Assembly (NCBI RefSeq): GCF_014898055.3
Contig: NW_023602073.1
Coordinates: forward strand, 24,971,784 to 25,035,783
Source: Talpa occidentalis
Taxonomy: Eukaryota; Chordata; Mammalia; Eulipotyphla; Talpidae
DNA length: 64,000 nucleotides
Direction: 5' to 3'
In this document: one piece after another, positions 48,913 through 59,660 of the stretch
Numbering within the stretch: the first letter of the stretch is position 1
Layout of the letters: every line of letters starts with the position of its first letter
Made by a program: the position numbers and the translations under genes
The notes under the pieces: generated by a model
What the model saw: the letters and a program-made list of their open reading frames with translations, nothing else
What the model was told of the DNA's origin: nothing
Databases searched by the model: none

Positions 48913-50116
48913 GGGGAAAGGGGCGGAGCAACATGGCGGCGAGGAGACGCTGCGAGTAAGATCTCCCATTAAAAAAAGTTAATAGGGAGGAAAAGCGGCA
49001 GGTCCCAGTGAGAAGTGGGACACGGAAGATAAACGGGTGACGCCAGCGAACTGCCCGAAGAAGAAAGTGGCCATAAAAGAGGACTAGAAGGGAGGGAAGC
49101 GCAGAACCCTGCTCCCCTCCCCCGCCCACAGAGGCGGCACTCTCCGACCGGCAGAGAGGAGGAAACAACAAACCAAAACGGCCCACAAGAACAAACGACG
49201 CAGCAAGCGGGACTGTGAGTGGAAAGGAACTATTGCAGCCACCACACCCCGTGAACGGGAGCTGAGGCGAACCCTGCAGGATCCGCCGCGGCGGTGAGCG
49301 AACGGCTCCTGGCGCCATTAGAGAAGAACAAAGACCCCGGGAGACCCGCACACAGCCCGGGCTGCCGGTAAGCTGGCGCGGAAACGCGGCGCGCTCGGGG
49401 AGCTTGAAAAGCAAGTGCAGACCTGGATCGCGGCTGCCCAGGTCCCCGCGCCTGCGACCTAGGCTTGCGGGGAGACGCACGGAGGTCCTCACTGAGGTGA
49501 AGGTCCCTCCCTGAGTGAGCAGGAACCAGGCGCCCAGGCACGGGAGCTGTGCAAAAGGCGCCATTCCCGCGCCACTGAACTGGGCTACAGCCCGCGTCCT
49601 GGAACTGAGGGCTTTGAACTGAGACCCGGGGCACGAAAATTCGGGGCGTGGGTTCTCCACGACGGTGGGGCACAAGGCAGACACAGCACCCCAAAGCTGT
49701 TGAGGTGTACCCTACCATTCCCGCTCTGTTCTCTGTCCCACGGGGTGGGGGGAGGCGAAAAACAGCCCCCCAAGGACAATAGGAGAGATCTCTGGCGCCA
49801 CCTAGCGACCAGGAAAAAAAAAGTCACTAACACCCTATAAAACAGGACATTTCTTAAGACTGCTTGAAAAGGGCAGAAGGTTTCTGGAGGACCCAGTGGC
49901 CAGCCGGGAAGTTATTCCACGCCAGGCCCCTTCCGACCAGCAGTCTGAGCCCACAGAGGGAGCAGGCACCCACGTCCGGGGCAGACCGGGTGCGCAGAAG
50001 AGTGTGCCTGAAACCGGAGGCGCAGGGACTGCATCCCGCTTCGCCATTTGAGAACAGGGACATTTCTTCAGTAAAAACTGCCTAAAACCAGCAGAAAGCT
50101 CCCCCAGAAGACAGAG
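48913..50116 (+). promoter_or_regulatory. L1 5' UTR and internal promoter
   Basis: The 1.2 kb leader is much richer in G+C and CpG than its surroundings and ends just before the ORF1 start codon. In L1 elements this region is an internal RNA polymerase II promoter, often with antisense activity too. Minus-strand open frames of 262 and 162 codons cross it. I could not see clear tandem promoter monomers of the rodent type. Confidence 0.85.
48931..48940 (+). promoter_or_regulatory. YY1-like site near the L1 transcription start
   Basis: ACATGGCGGC lies 19 bases into the element. A sense YY1 motif (core ATGGCGGC) at this place in other mammalian L1s directs accurate initiation. The spacing fits; binding is inferred. 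Confidence 0.6.
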
Positions 50117-51145
50117 ATGGCTCCTGGAAGAGCCAGAGGGGAGCGGAGAAGTTCACCCAAGATGTCAGTCAGTCCGAGCAACACAGTGTCCCAACGCATA
50201 CGACAAATTAGAAAACAGACAGTAGGGAGTAGAAGAACCACACGCAACCTAAAAACTCCTCAGGAAAGAAGCACACCACAAAAAGAAAACCACTCCCCAG
50301 ATTGCAACGACAGCAACTTGGAAGAACTTCTGAGCCTTCCAGAAAGAGAATTTAAAATTGCCATGATTAAAAAAGTGATAGATCAGAAGAAGGAAATTGA
50401 GTCCCTAAAGAGGGAAGTAAGAGAAATGCAGGAGATCAAAGAATTAATGGAGGAACTAAAGAACTCTGGGAAAAGCAATGAAAGCAGAATAGATGAAATG
50501 GAAGAACGAATAAGTAATCTTGAAGACACAGAAATAAAAAGAACCAAAACAGAAAAGGAAAGAGAAGTACGAAGGAAAAAGAATGAAGAAAGACTTCGGG
50601 AACTATCTGACTCCATGAGGAAAGGAAATATAAGAGTTATAGGAATTCCAGAAGGAGAGGAGAGAGATGTAGGAACAGAGAAAATATTCATGGATATAAT
50701 TGAAGAGAACTTCCCAAATGAGAAGAAGGAGCTGAAAATTGATATACAAGAAGCAAGAAGAACACCAAACTTCCACGACGAAAGGAAAAACACAGCAAGA
50801 CACATAATAGTAAAGCTCCCAAGAATCCAGGACAAGGAAAAAATAATGAAGCTGACAAGAGGGAAGAAACAGATAACATTCAAAGGAAAACCAATCAGGC
50901 TGACATCAGACTTCTCTGAAGAAACACTACGGGCAAGGAGAGAGTGGAGGGACATAGTCAACAGACTCCAAGAAAACAGATGCCAACCAAGAATACTCTA
51001 TCCCGCAAAGCTCTCTTTCCTCCATGAAGAAAGAATATGGACCTTCCCAGACAAAGAGAAACTCCGGAATTTCATTGCGACTAAACCCCCACTCCAAAAA
51101 ATACTACAAGGAATCCTAAAGCCAGAACCTCAGAGGGACGAATAA
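50117..51145 (+). CDS. L1 ORF1 protein (RNA-binding chaperone), intact
   Basis: The 342-codon frame encodes the L1 ORF1 protein, which coats L1 RNA as a trimer in cytoplasmic ribonucleoprotein particles and acts as a nucleic-acid chaperone. Residues 1-70 are basic and disordered. About 76-165 form a Glu/Lys/Arg-rich coiled coil (KKEIESLKREVREMQEIKEL onward). About 170-255 form the RRM (NIRVIGIPEGE, then RHIIVKLPRIQDKEK). About 256-335 form the C-terminal domain with KGKPIRLTSDFSEET, ARREW and YPAKLSF. Length equals that of typical L1 ORF1 proteins (about 340). I took the first ATG; a second in-frame ATG at codon 16 is a possible alternative start. ORF2 follows 77 bp downstream. Confidence 0.95.
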   Translation: MAPGRARGERRSSPKMSVSPSNTVSQRIRQIRKQTVGSRRTTRNLKTPQERSTPQKENHSPDCNDSNLEELLSLPEREFKIAMIKKVIDQKKEIESLKREVREMQEIKELMEELKNSGKSNESRIDEMEERISNLEDTEIKRTKTEKEREVRRKKNEERLRELSDSMRKGNIRVIGIPEGEERDVGTEKIFMDIIEENFPNEKKELKIDIQEARRTPNFHDERKNTARHIIVKLPRIQDKEKIMKLTRGKKQITFKGKPIRLTSDFSEETLRARREWRDIVNRLQENRCQPRILYPAKLSFLHEERIWTFPDKEKLRNFIATKPPLQKILQGILKPEPQRDE

Positions 51146-51222
51146 CAACGAAAGAAGACCAAAAAAAAAAAAAAAAGTTATTAAAAGAATAAATAAATAA
51201 AATCAAAGGAAAGACAAACATA

Positions 51223-52242
51223 ATGGCAAATACAGATGCTAACATATCAATATTAACTCTAAATGTAAATGGACTAAACTCTTCAATAAAAAGACACAGA
51301 GTTGCAGCCTGGATTAAGAAACAAAACCCAACCTTTTGCTGTCTCCAGGAAACACATTTAGCTACAAAAGATAAAAATAGGCTCAAAGTCAAAGGATGGA
51401 AAACAATCCTACAAGCAAATGGGCCAAAAAAGAAAGCAGGAACAGCTATACTTATATCAGATAAAACAGACTTCAAACTCAAAAAAATAAAAAGAGACCC
51501 CAATGGTCACTACATTATGATTAAGGGGACAATACTTCAAGAAGAAATAACACTCATTAACATATACTCACCAAACGAAAGAGCACCAAAATATATCAGA
51601 CAACTGTTGTCCTCTCTGAAAACAGACATCAGAGAAAACACATATGTAGTGGGAGACTTCAACACACCACTATCAACAATGGATAGATCAACAAGACAAA
51701 AAATAAGTAAAGAAACTAAAGCTCTAAATAAGGACCTAGAGCATTTGGGCTTAACAGACATCTATAGAACACTAAACCCAAAAAAAACGGAGTACACATT
51801 TTTCTCAAGCGCACACGGATCATTCTCCAGGATCGATCACATACTGGGGCACAAGACAAACATCAACAGATACACCAAGATTGAAATCATACCAACCATC
51901 TTTTCTGACCACGAAGGCATCAAACTAGAAATAAATCATAAAAAGAAGGCAAGGAACTATCCTACCTCATGGAGATTAAAAGCCACACTACTGGAAGACC
52001 ACTGGACTAACGAGGAGATCAAAGAAGAAATTAAAAAATTCTTTGAATTGAATGACAAGGAGGACACCAATATCCTAAATATATGGGATGCAGCAAAAGC
52101 AGTAATAAGAGGAAAATATATAGCAATAGAAGCTCACATCAAAAAACAAGAAAGAACTCAAAGAAACAACCTAATCTCGAAGCTCAAAGATCTAGAAAAA
52201 GAACAACAAAAAAACCCAGAACCAGTAGAAGAAAAGAAATAA
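51223..52242 (+). pseudogene. L1 ORF2, endonuclease segment (first frame)
   Basis: This 339-codon frame is the N-terminal part of L1 ORF2. The AP-like endonuclease nicks target DNA at TTTT/AA-type sites to start target-primed reverse transcription. All expected catalytic and structural residues are seen at the same positions as in human L1: N14, E43, Y115, D145, N147, T192, D205, D229 and H230 (motifs LNVNGLN, LQETHL, VVGDFNTPLS, SRIDHILG, SDHEG). The domain is about residues 1-239. The frame ends early at 52,242 because of a one-base deletion near 52,206-52,212, within a run of seven A. The reading continues in the next frame. Confidence 0.93.
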
Positions 52243-54245
52243 TAAAAACCAAAGCAGAAATAAATGAAATTGAAACTAAAAAAACAATCCAAAAGATCAA
52301 TGAAACCAAGAGCTGGTTCTTTGAAAAAATAAATAAAATAGACAAACCCCTAGCCAGGCTCACAAAGGAAAAAAGGGAGAAAGCACAAATACACAGAATC
52401 ATAAATGAAAGAGGAGAAATCACAACGGACACAGCAGAAATCAAAAGAATAATCAGTAACTACTATGAACAGTTATATGGAAACAAGTTCAACAATCTAG
52501 AGGAGATGGACAAATTCCTACAACTCTACAATCACCCAAAGCTAGATAAAGAAGAAATAGAACACCTAAACAGACCAATTACAAGCAGCGAAATTGAAAT
52601 GGTAATTAAAAACCTCCCCAAAAACAAAAGCCCAGGACCTGATGGATTTACAAATGAATTCTACCAAACATTCAGAGACGAATTAGTGCCTATCCTTCAC
52701 AAACTCTTCCAAAAAATTGAGAAGGAAGGGACAATACCAAACACGTTCTATGAAGCCAATATTACACTAATACCAAAACCGAATAAGGACAACACAAAAA
52801 AGGAAAACTATAGGCCAATCTCCCTAATGAACACTGATGCAAAAATCCTCAATAAAATTTTAGCTATCAGAATCCAACAATGTATCCATAAGATAATTCA
52901 CCACGACCAAGTTGGATTCATTCCAGGGGCACAAGGATGGTTTAACATCCGAAAATCAATCAACGTTATCCAACACATCAACAAAAAGAAATATAAAAAC
53001 CATATGATAATATCAATAGATGCTGAGAAAGCTTTCGACAAAGTGCAACACCCATTCATGATAAAAGCCCTTGAAATTCTTGGGATACAAGGAACATACC
53101 TCAACATCATAAAGGCCATCTATGACAAGCCAACAGCCAGTATCATTCTCAATGGTGAAAAGCTGAAAGCAATTCCATTAAGATCTGGAACAAGACAAGG
53201 ATGTCCACTCTCACCACTGCTTTTCAATATAATACTGGAAGTCCTAGCCAGAGCAATAAGACAAGAGAAAGACATCCAAGGAATCCAAATAGGAAAAGAA
53301 GAAGTCAAACTATCACTATTTGCAGATGATATGATAATATACATAGAGAACCCCAAAATCTCCACAGAAAAACTAATTCAACTCATCAATCAATTCAGTA
53401 AAGTGGCAGGATACAAAATCAACACGCAAAAGTCAGTAGCCTTCCTATACACAAACAATAAATCTGAAGAAGAAGAAATCAAAAAAACCACCCCTTTTAT
53501 TATCGAAACAAAAAAAATCAAATATTTGGGAATAAATCTAACAAAAGAGGTAAAGGACCTATACAAAGAAAACTATAAAACACTGTTAAAAGAAATAGAA
53601 GAAGACACAAAGAAATGGAAAGACATCCCCTGCTCATGGATTGGAAGAATAAACATTATTAAAATGGCCATCCTACCAAAAGCAATATACAGATTCAATG
53701 CTATTCCAATCAAAATCTCAATGGCATTCTTCAAAGAAATAGAACAATTATTGATGAAATTCATATGGAATCACCAAAAACCCCGAATAGCCAAAGCTCT
53801 ACTGAAAAAAAAAGAAGGAAATGGAGGCATCACACTCCCAGACTTCAAACTATACTACAAAGCCATAATCATCAAAACTGCATGGTATTGGAACAAGAAC
53901 AGACATACAGACCAATGGAATCGAATAGAAAATCCAGAAATAAACCCACAGATTTATGGTCAACTAATCTTTGACAAAGGAGCAAAGACTATGCATTGGA
54001 GCAAAGAAAGTTTGTTCAATAAATGGTGCTGGGAAAACTGGGTCGCTACATGCAAAAGAATGAAGCTTGACCACTACCTCACACCATACACAAAAATCAA
54101 CTCAAAATGGATTAAAGAACTAGACATAAGACCTGAAACCATAAAATACATAGAAGGAAATATAGGCGAAACACTACGGGATTTGCACATCAAAGACATC
54201 TTTACAGACACATCACCCAAAGCAGTGATAGTGAAGGAAAGATAA
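52206..54245 (+). pseudogene. L1 ORF2, reverse transcriptase segment (second frame)
   Basis: This frame holds the Z region and reverse transcriptase of L1 ORF2, which copies L1 and SINE RNA at the nicked target. Visible landmarks, in order, are [13 protein letters not shown] (about 52,630), [27 protein letters not shown], the first palm motif [12 protein letters not shown] (about 53,010), [15 protein letters not shown] and the catalytic FADDM (53,319-53,333), then KYLGINLT. Open frame upstream of about 52,206, to an ATG at 52,083, is out of frame with the true protein and is not part of it. A second one-base loss near 54,240 ends this frame at a TAA. Confidence 0.93.
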
Positions 54246-55048
54246 ACAGCTGGGACTACATCAAATTAAAGAGCTTCTGCACAGCAAAAGAGACAATAAC
54301 AAAAACAAAGAGAAACCCCACCAACTGGGAGAACATTTTTGCACCCAACACTAATGATAAAGGACTGATCACAAAAATCTGCAAAGAGCTGATGAGACTC
54401 AGCAACAACAAAGAAAATAATCCAGTCAAAAAATGGGCAGAAGAGCTAAAAAGAAACTTCTCTGAAGAGGAAATGCAAATGGCCAACAGACATATGAAAA
54501 AATGTTCAACATCACTTGTAATCAGGGAAATGCAAATCAAAACTACCATGAGATACCATCTCACACCAGTGAGAATGGCACATATTAAAAAAACTAGCAA
54601 CAACAAATGTTGGCGAGGATGTGGAGAAAAAGGAACTCTTGTGCACTGTTGGTGGGAGTGCAAACTGGTCCAACCACTATGGAGAGCTGTGTGGAGATTT
54701 CTGGACCTACTAAACATAGAGCTTCCATATGATCCAGCAATTCCACTCCTAGGTATTTACCCAAAGGACACAGAAACATCAATTCCAAAGAGCACCTGCA
54801 CTCCTATGTTTATAGCAGCACTGTTTACAATAGCTAAGCTTTGGAAACAACCCAAATGCCCAAAAATAGATGACTGGATCAAGAAGATGTGGTACATATA
54901 TACCATGGAATATTACTCAGCATTCAAAAAAGATAAACACATGCAATTTGCAGCAACATGGATGGCACTGGAAGGGATCATGCTCAGCGAAATAAGCCAA
55001 AAAGAAAAAGAAAAATACCGGATGGTCTCACTCATAGCAGGAATCTAG
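54242..55048 (+). pseudogene. L1 ORF2, C-terminal segment (third frame)
   Basis: This piece carries the C-terminal region of ORF2, including the cysteine-rich motif CX3CX7HX4C at 54,608-54,661 (CWRGCGEKG... HCWWEC), thought to bind RNA. It closes with a normal stop at 55,048. From the ORF2 ATG to this stop there are 3,826 bases. Adding the two missing bases gives 1,276 codons including stop, i.e. 1,275 residues, the usual L1 ORF2 length. So I infer that only two single-base losses separate this copy from an intact ORF2. Confidence 0.92.
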
Positions 55049-55236
55049 AAAACTTAAATAAGGGACCAGGAAAATGAATATAAGAAAGTGAAAATCAAAA
55101 TCAACAAAAAACTATGAACCAGAGACACTTTTTGGGGGGTGGGGGGCGGGAGGGGAAGGATTGGGGTCAGAATGGGGCGTTTGCAATTGTATGGGGGAAT
55201 ATAAAAATAAAATTTAATATTTAAAAAAAAAAAAAA
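55049..55236 (+). other. L1 3' UTR with G-rich tract and poly(A)
   Basis: The 3' UTR is under 200 bp. At about 55,131-55,165 there is a run of G clusters (GGGGGG, GGGGGG, GGG, GGGG), able in principle to form a G-quadruplex, as found in many mammalian L1 3' UTRs. It ends in AATATAAAAATAAAATTT, which can serve as a polyadenylation signal, and about 18 A. Confidence 0.85.
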
Positions 55237-55239
55237 AAA

Positions 55240-57765
55240 AGAAGGGTTTGTTCCCAGCCAAAACCTGACACAGATCCGAGTTCCCTTACAGCACTTGCTT
55301 TAGAAAACTTACAATAGCAAATTCTTCTTTCTCTGTCCCTTTGAGATGTGTGTATGTATACACACACACACACACACACATTTATCTTTTACAACTCAGG
55401 AGTATCTTTCTCAAAGACCTGGAAGCCATTTCTTTGAAATATTATCATCAAAAAGGACAGTCTAGGGATGTTGAAGGTAGGAGCCTAAATTTGAAAGGAG
55501 CCAGTTCACAGCCAGAAGGTCTTATTACTTTTCTTAGCATAACTTTTCCTTTATTGTACCCCAGTGTTTAAAAGATCTGCTTTTTGTTTCTGTGGAGTTG
55601 AGCTCCGGTTACACTGGGGTCCCTCCTTTACTGCAGTAGTAAGGGATAAAATCTGTCTGACTGCTTTTAATAAGTGTCCAGCTATTTTCTCTTTGACAGT
55701 GGGAATGTGACAGGCTCCGCATTGCCTTCCAAGGCATTGCTCCATCTTTAACTTTGGGGTCCAAAAGGGATAAAACTTGCTCCTCTTATTTTCCTTGGCA
55801 TGTTGAGATGCATCACTCCTTCCAATCCCTGGGATGCCAAACCGACACTATGAATGATGCTTCATAGAGGACTCCAAGAGACATTTTTCTCTCCCACACC
55901 TGGAACCCACCCTCACAGTGTCAGATTTCTGGAGAGATAGGCTTCATCTAGTCAGTGAAACCAGGAACAGATTCACCCTTTCCCTTTCCCAAGCACATGG
56001 GCACCTGTGCATGTAATCACAGCTCAGCACAATACAGAAGCATAGGTATCATATATTATTTTTATTTTGGACAAAAGACAACTTTTGAAAAGATGCATTT
56101 TTTTCAGAATCTCTGATTTAAGATGACTTTTGTCCAAATCTAATACACTCATTTAAGTCATTCATCTATTCACTCACCAAATACTGGGGTTCTTTAAATT
56201 AAGATACTGGCCAAGCTTTAGGTAGTAGGCATATCAGCTTGATTCCTAGGTACACCTTGAAATATTACTTTTCATTTGCTGCACTTATTAAATGAGAGAA
56301 AATCAGAGTAGAACAAAAACAAACCAAAATCTAATGCCTCATGTTATCGGACTCTGCAAAGAAGCTTTTTTTATTCTGGGCACGAAAGATTGTCCACTGA
56401 TTAACTCAGCATCATCAACTAATTTTTCCCTAACAGATTACCCCCCCATAATGAAGTTAGTAATTGTCATCACTTCATCATTACCTACAATGTCATGAAC
56501 AGAAACTTGCTAGTATTTACTATGTGCAAGGGGCAGAACATGGAGAAAGTCTTTATGTTTGCAGAATGTGCAGTCCTAATGAGGGCCCAGGCCTTTGCAC
56601 AAGGCGTGTAAGCTAAGGGCCAAGGAAAAGGAGAGAGGCAGGGATGACTGTTGGTTCGGAGGAGGGGGCAGTCATTTGGCAGGTACAACCAGGTGGGACT
56701 TGATGGGAAAACCTAGATTTGCTCCTGATAACTTGAGTCAGGAAGTCCCACGAGTGAATCAGAACTACAATAAAGGCTTCAACCAGTTTTTCCCCTAAGT
56801 TATGGTAACTCCTGTTGAGTTACTAATTTTCAAAGGTTAATACAAGTACCTCTGCTTTAATAGAAGAAGTTGATGTCTGTGATATGAATCAATCTTCAAA
56901 GTTTCATGTCTGTTTTAGTAATGTGGTGAGGGGCCATTTGAATTTCTTTTCCTGAAGGAGGTCTAAGTACTATTTTACCAGTTATTGTTCATGGGAAGGA
57001 TTTAGTGGGAGATTGGGAAATATCATGAAGGTCAAATTTTGAATGACATCTGAGTTCAATCTTTTTCTAAACTCTGGCATTGCAAACGATCTTTTCTCTA
57101 TTATTAAAGGAACATGAGAGGATTAAAGAAATGTTACATTTGTGTTTGAGGGTTAGTCAAATGAACCATTAAAAATATTTAAAAGGTCTACTCAACATGT
57201 CTAACAAGCTCAGAAAGCTTTTTAACAGCAGAATGTAATTTTAACAGCAGAATATGTTTAACAGCAGAAATGTTATCAATTTAAATAGAGGTGAAATGTC
57301 TGAAAAATTTGAATAGGCTCTTGAAACAAAGAAATATTAACTGAAGAAAATTTAAAAGTAAACATTGCTCTTGACTTTTGAGTTATAGGATTTAAATATA
57401 GCATCTACATCTCTTGTGACTAGCTGATTTTAGAGAAATGGCAGGGACAGATCTCACCAGATGTTCCAGCTGATTCTGTCTGAGCTGAGTCTTCAGGGAG
57501 GATAGCCCACGGGCCGGGCAGGGCAACCAGATCTCAGCAGTCTATTCCGCCAGAAGACAATGAGCAAATCTCAAATATTTTATCTGTGATTTTTTTCATT
57601 CTAACAATTTCATTCGGATTTGAGGACATCCTATGTCCTAGGCACACAGAGACACTGGTGAATAAGACACTCACTCTCATATTGGCAATCGGGGAACTCC
57701 CGCTCTACTTCAGCATTCTGACTGAGACCCCCACTTTCAGTAATGAATCCTTTTCTCAGTTTCAT
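55240..57765. other. Mostly unique intergenic sequence
   Basis: No gene is visible. A (CA)10 microsatellite lies at 55,361-55,380. Short stretches near 56,155-56,240 and 56,505-56,590 faintly resemble reversed L2 or MIR tails ('tactatgtgcaaggggcaga'), too weak to call. Confidence 0.5.
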
Positions 57766-57769
57766 TCTT

Positions 57770-57781
57770 TTTTTTAAAGAT

Positions 57782-57815
<34 letters not shown>

Positions 57816-58071
57816 TCAAGATTTATTTATTTATTTACACAAGCACTGGGTACAGTTAGAAGCACGGGAGGGTGAGAGAATTCACCAGAGCCAGAGAGGA
57901 AGCAGAACAGGCAGACTGACAAGTACACTGCTGAGGGGAGCAGCGAGTGGCAGGAGAGGTCTGCGCACCATGTGGGACCCTCGCCCCGCGGCTGGGGATT
58001 GAACTGGCGCTGCAGAGGCTGCGGGCAGTTTTGCAGCCCAGTGCTCAACCGCTGCGCCACCGGGGAGGCCC
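57770..58071 (-). mobile_element. tRNA-derived SINE with (TTA)n tail
   Basis: CTCAGTTTCATTCTT flanks both sides. The tail region includes an (ATT)n array at about 57,788-57,815, another case of a SINE tail turning into a microsatellite. The body has the main-subfamily signature. Confidence 0.92.
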
Positions 58072-58915
58072 CTCAGTTTCATTCTTAAACTCTCTATTCT
58101 TAGGGGCTAAAAATCTTCCCATTTCTTACATTTTTACTGGAGTTATTTTTCCTGAGGATTTCTGCTTAGGGAATGCAATTGTGCACTTGAAACTCCAGGT
58201 CCATCTCTGAGCCTGTGCTGTGTATCTTACTAAGTTTGATTATCCACCCTCCTATGTTTGGCATTATTTTGTCATTCTCCCAAATGAGGTAGGCAATGAA
58301 TCACTTTATAGTAAATCCCTTTCTGCACTGAATTTGTATTCTATCCCAATCATATGGGGAGGGTGGAAAGTGGTCTTCTTTGAGCTAGGGGTGGAAAAGA
58401 GAAGGTGGTATTATATTTTGAATGATTTGGGACATCCAAATGAAAATATCTATGGTCAATTAAATACATACAATTAAATAAATAATACACTCACATATAC
58501 ATGTATGTATGTATGTGTGTATCTGTGTGCGCATGTGTATAAAGTTTTGATAAGATCCCAGAAGCAAAGAGAAACAAAATGGAGTTCAGTATAAAATCAA
58601 AGGAGGGAATGGGTTTCTTAGGGACATTAAATTAAATGAATAAAAACAAAAGGGCAATGACTGAGCCTTAGATACAACCACAATGCCATAGTGATGAGAG
58701 TGGATGAAAAAATTCACCCAAAGGTAGGTGGGGTGGGGAGAGGGAGCAAAACTATCAGAATCAGAATCTAGGCTTTAACAACACTAGGTATTTTGAATAT
58801 TATAGGCAAGTAGTACTCTATTTCCTAAAGGTACTCTATTTCATACAATGGTTGTATAATAATTGTTAAAACAACACCTTTAATGAGATTTACTATGTAA
58901 TTCATATTCAAAGAA
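58072..58915. other. Unassigned sequence with a TATG/TGTG microsatellite
   Basis: No gene is visible. A (TATG)n/(TG)n simple repeat lies at about 58,497-58,540. Confidence 0.5.
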
Positions 58916-58919
58916 TAAT

Positions 58920-59660
58920 TTTTTACCTTTTAAAATGTTCATTTTAAAGTTATTGTCATTTCCTGATTTGCATTGCTGAGGAAAGGCATTTCAATTTTTC
59001 AAATAAAGAAATGACACATTACAAAAGCCTCCTACAAATGACATACTTGGATATAGAGAAAAATCCATGATCCAGCAATTCCACTCCTAGGTGGAATTTA
59101 TCTTCCACCCAAAGAACATAAAAACATGAATTCCAAAGGAAACTCTCACTCCTATGTTTATTGCAGCACTATTTAAAATAGCCAAGGTATGAAAACAACG
59201 TAAATTCCCCAAAACAGATGTGTGGATCAGGAAGATGTGGTATATATACACAATGGAATGCTATTCAGCAATCAAAAAGTCATGCCATTTGTGGCAAGGT
59301 GGATGGAACTGGAAGGGATTATGCTGAATAAAATAAGCCAGAAGGAGAAAGACAAATACTGAATGGTGTCACTTATATGTGAATACAGACAAACCAAAGA
59401 AAAGGTCAAATAGGCAAATTATAACACCAAACCTTGAAAACTGATGATAGATCTGAGACATCCAGGAGGGAAGGGAGAGAGGGAGAGTAAGAGGTAGGGA
59501 TGAAAATGGGGCAGGTGGGAGGAGAGCACAAAAGACTATGCTTGAGGACTGTCTGTGCTTTGGTGGTGGGAGAGCTAAAATGACCACACCTTAGGGGAGA
59601 AATCCTATATCAAATTATTAACAAATATGTAGAATAATATGAATAAAAAAAGTAAAGTTC
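58920..59660 (+). mobile_element. Old L1 3' end, possibly with inverted 5' piece
   Basis: From about 59,060 the text follows the end of L1 ORF2 in plus orientation ('atccagcaattccactccta', 'agcactatttaaaatagcca', 'ggaagggattatgctgaata') and a 3' UTR ending 'aataaaaaaagtaaag'. The preceding 90 bp ('gtcatttcctgatttgcatt') read as the reverse complement of ORF2 text just upstream of that point, hinting at a 5' inversion. The family is older than the full-length L1. Confidence 0.75.

Larger units (their letters stand above)
48913..55236 (+). mobile_element. Full-length, nearly intact L1 retrotransposon
   Basis: This 6.3 kb element has all parts of a complete L1: a GC-rich 5' UTR (48,913-50,116), an intact ORF1 (50,117-51,145), a 77-bp A-rich inter-ORF spacer, ORF2 (51,223-55,048) with two one-base frameshifts, a short 3' UTR with a G-rich tract, and a poly(A) tail. 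The 5' end reads GGGGAAAGGGGCGGAGCAAC, so it is not 5'-truncated. Partial copies of the same family at 10.1, 13.0 and 18.0 kb show that the family was recently active. As it stands the copy cannot make a full ORF2 protein. Confidence 0.96.

Noticed and set aside
50383..50961. A 192-codon minus-strand open frame opposite ORF1
   Set aside because: It is the shadow of the real plus-strand ORF1, rich in Ser and Phe as expected from reversed Glu/Lys/Arg codons.
52083..52205. Extension of the second ORF2 frame upstream to an ATG at 52,083
   Set aside because: The true ORF2 reading here is the endonuclease frame. The overlapping piece is low-complexity and only becomes the real frame after the one-base loss near 52,210.
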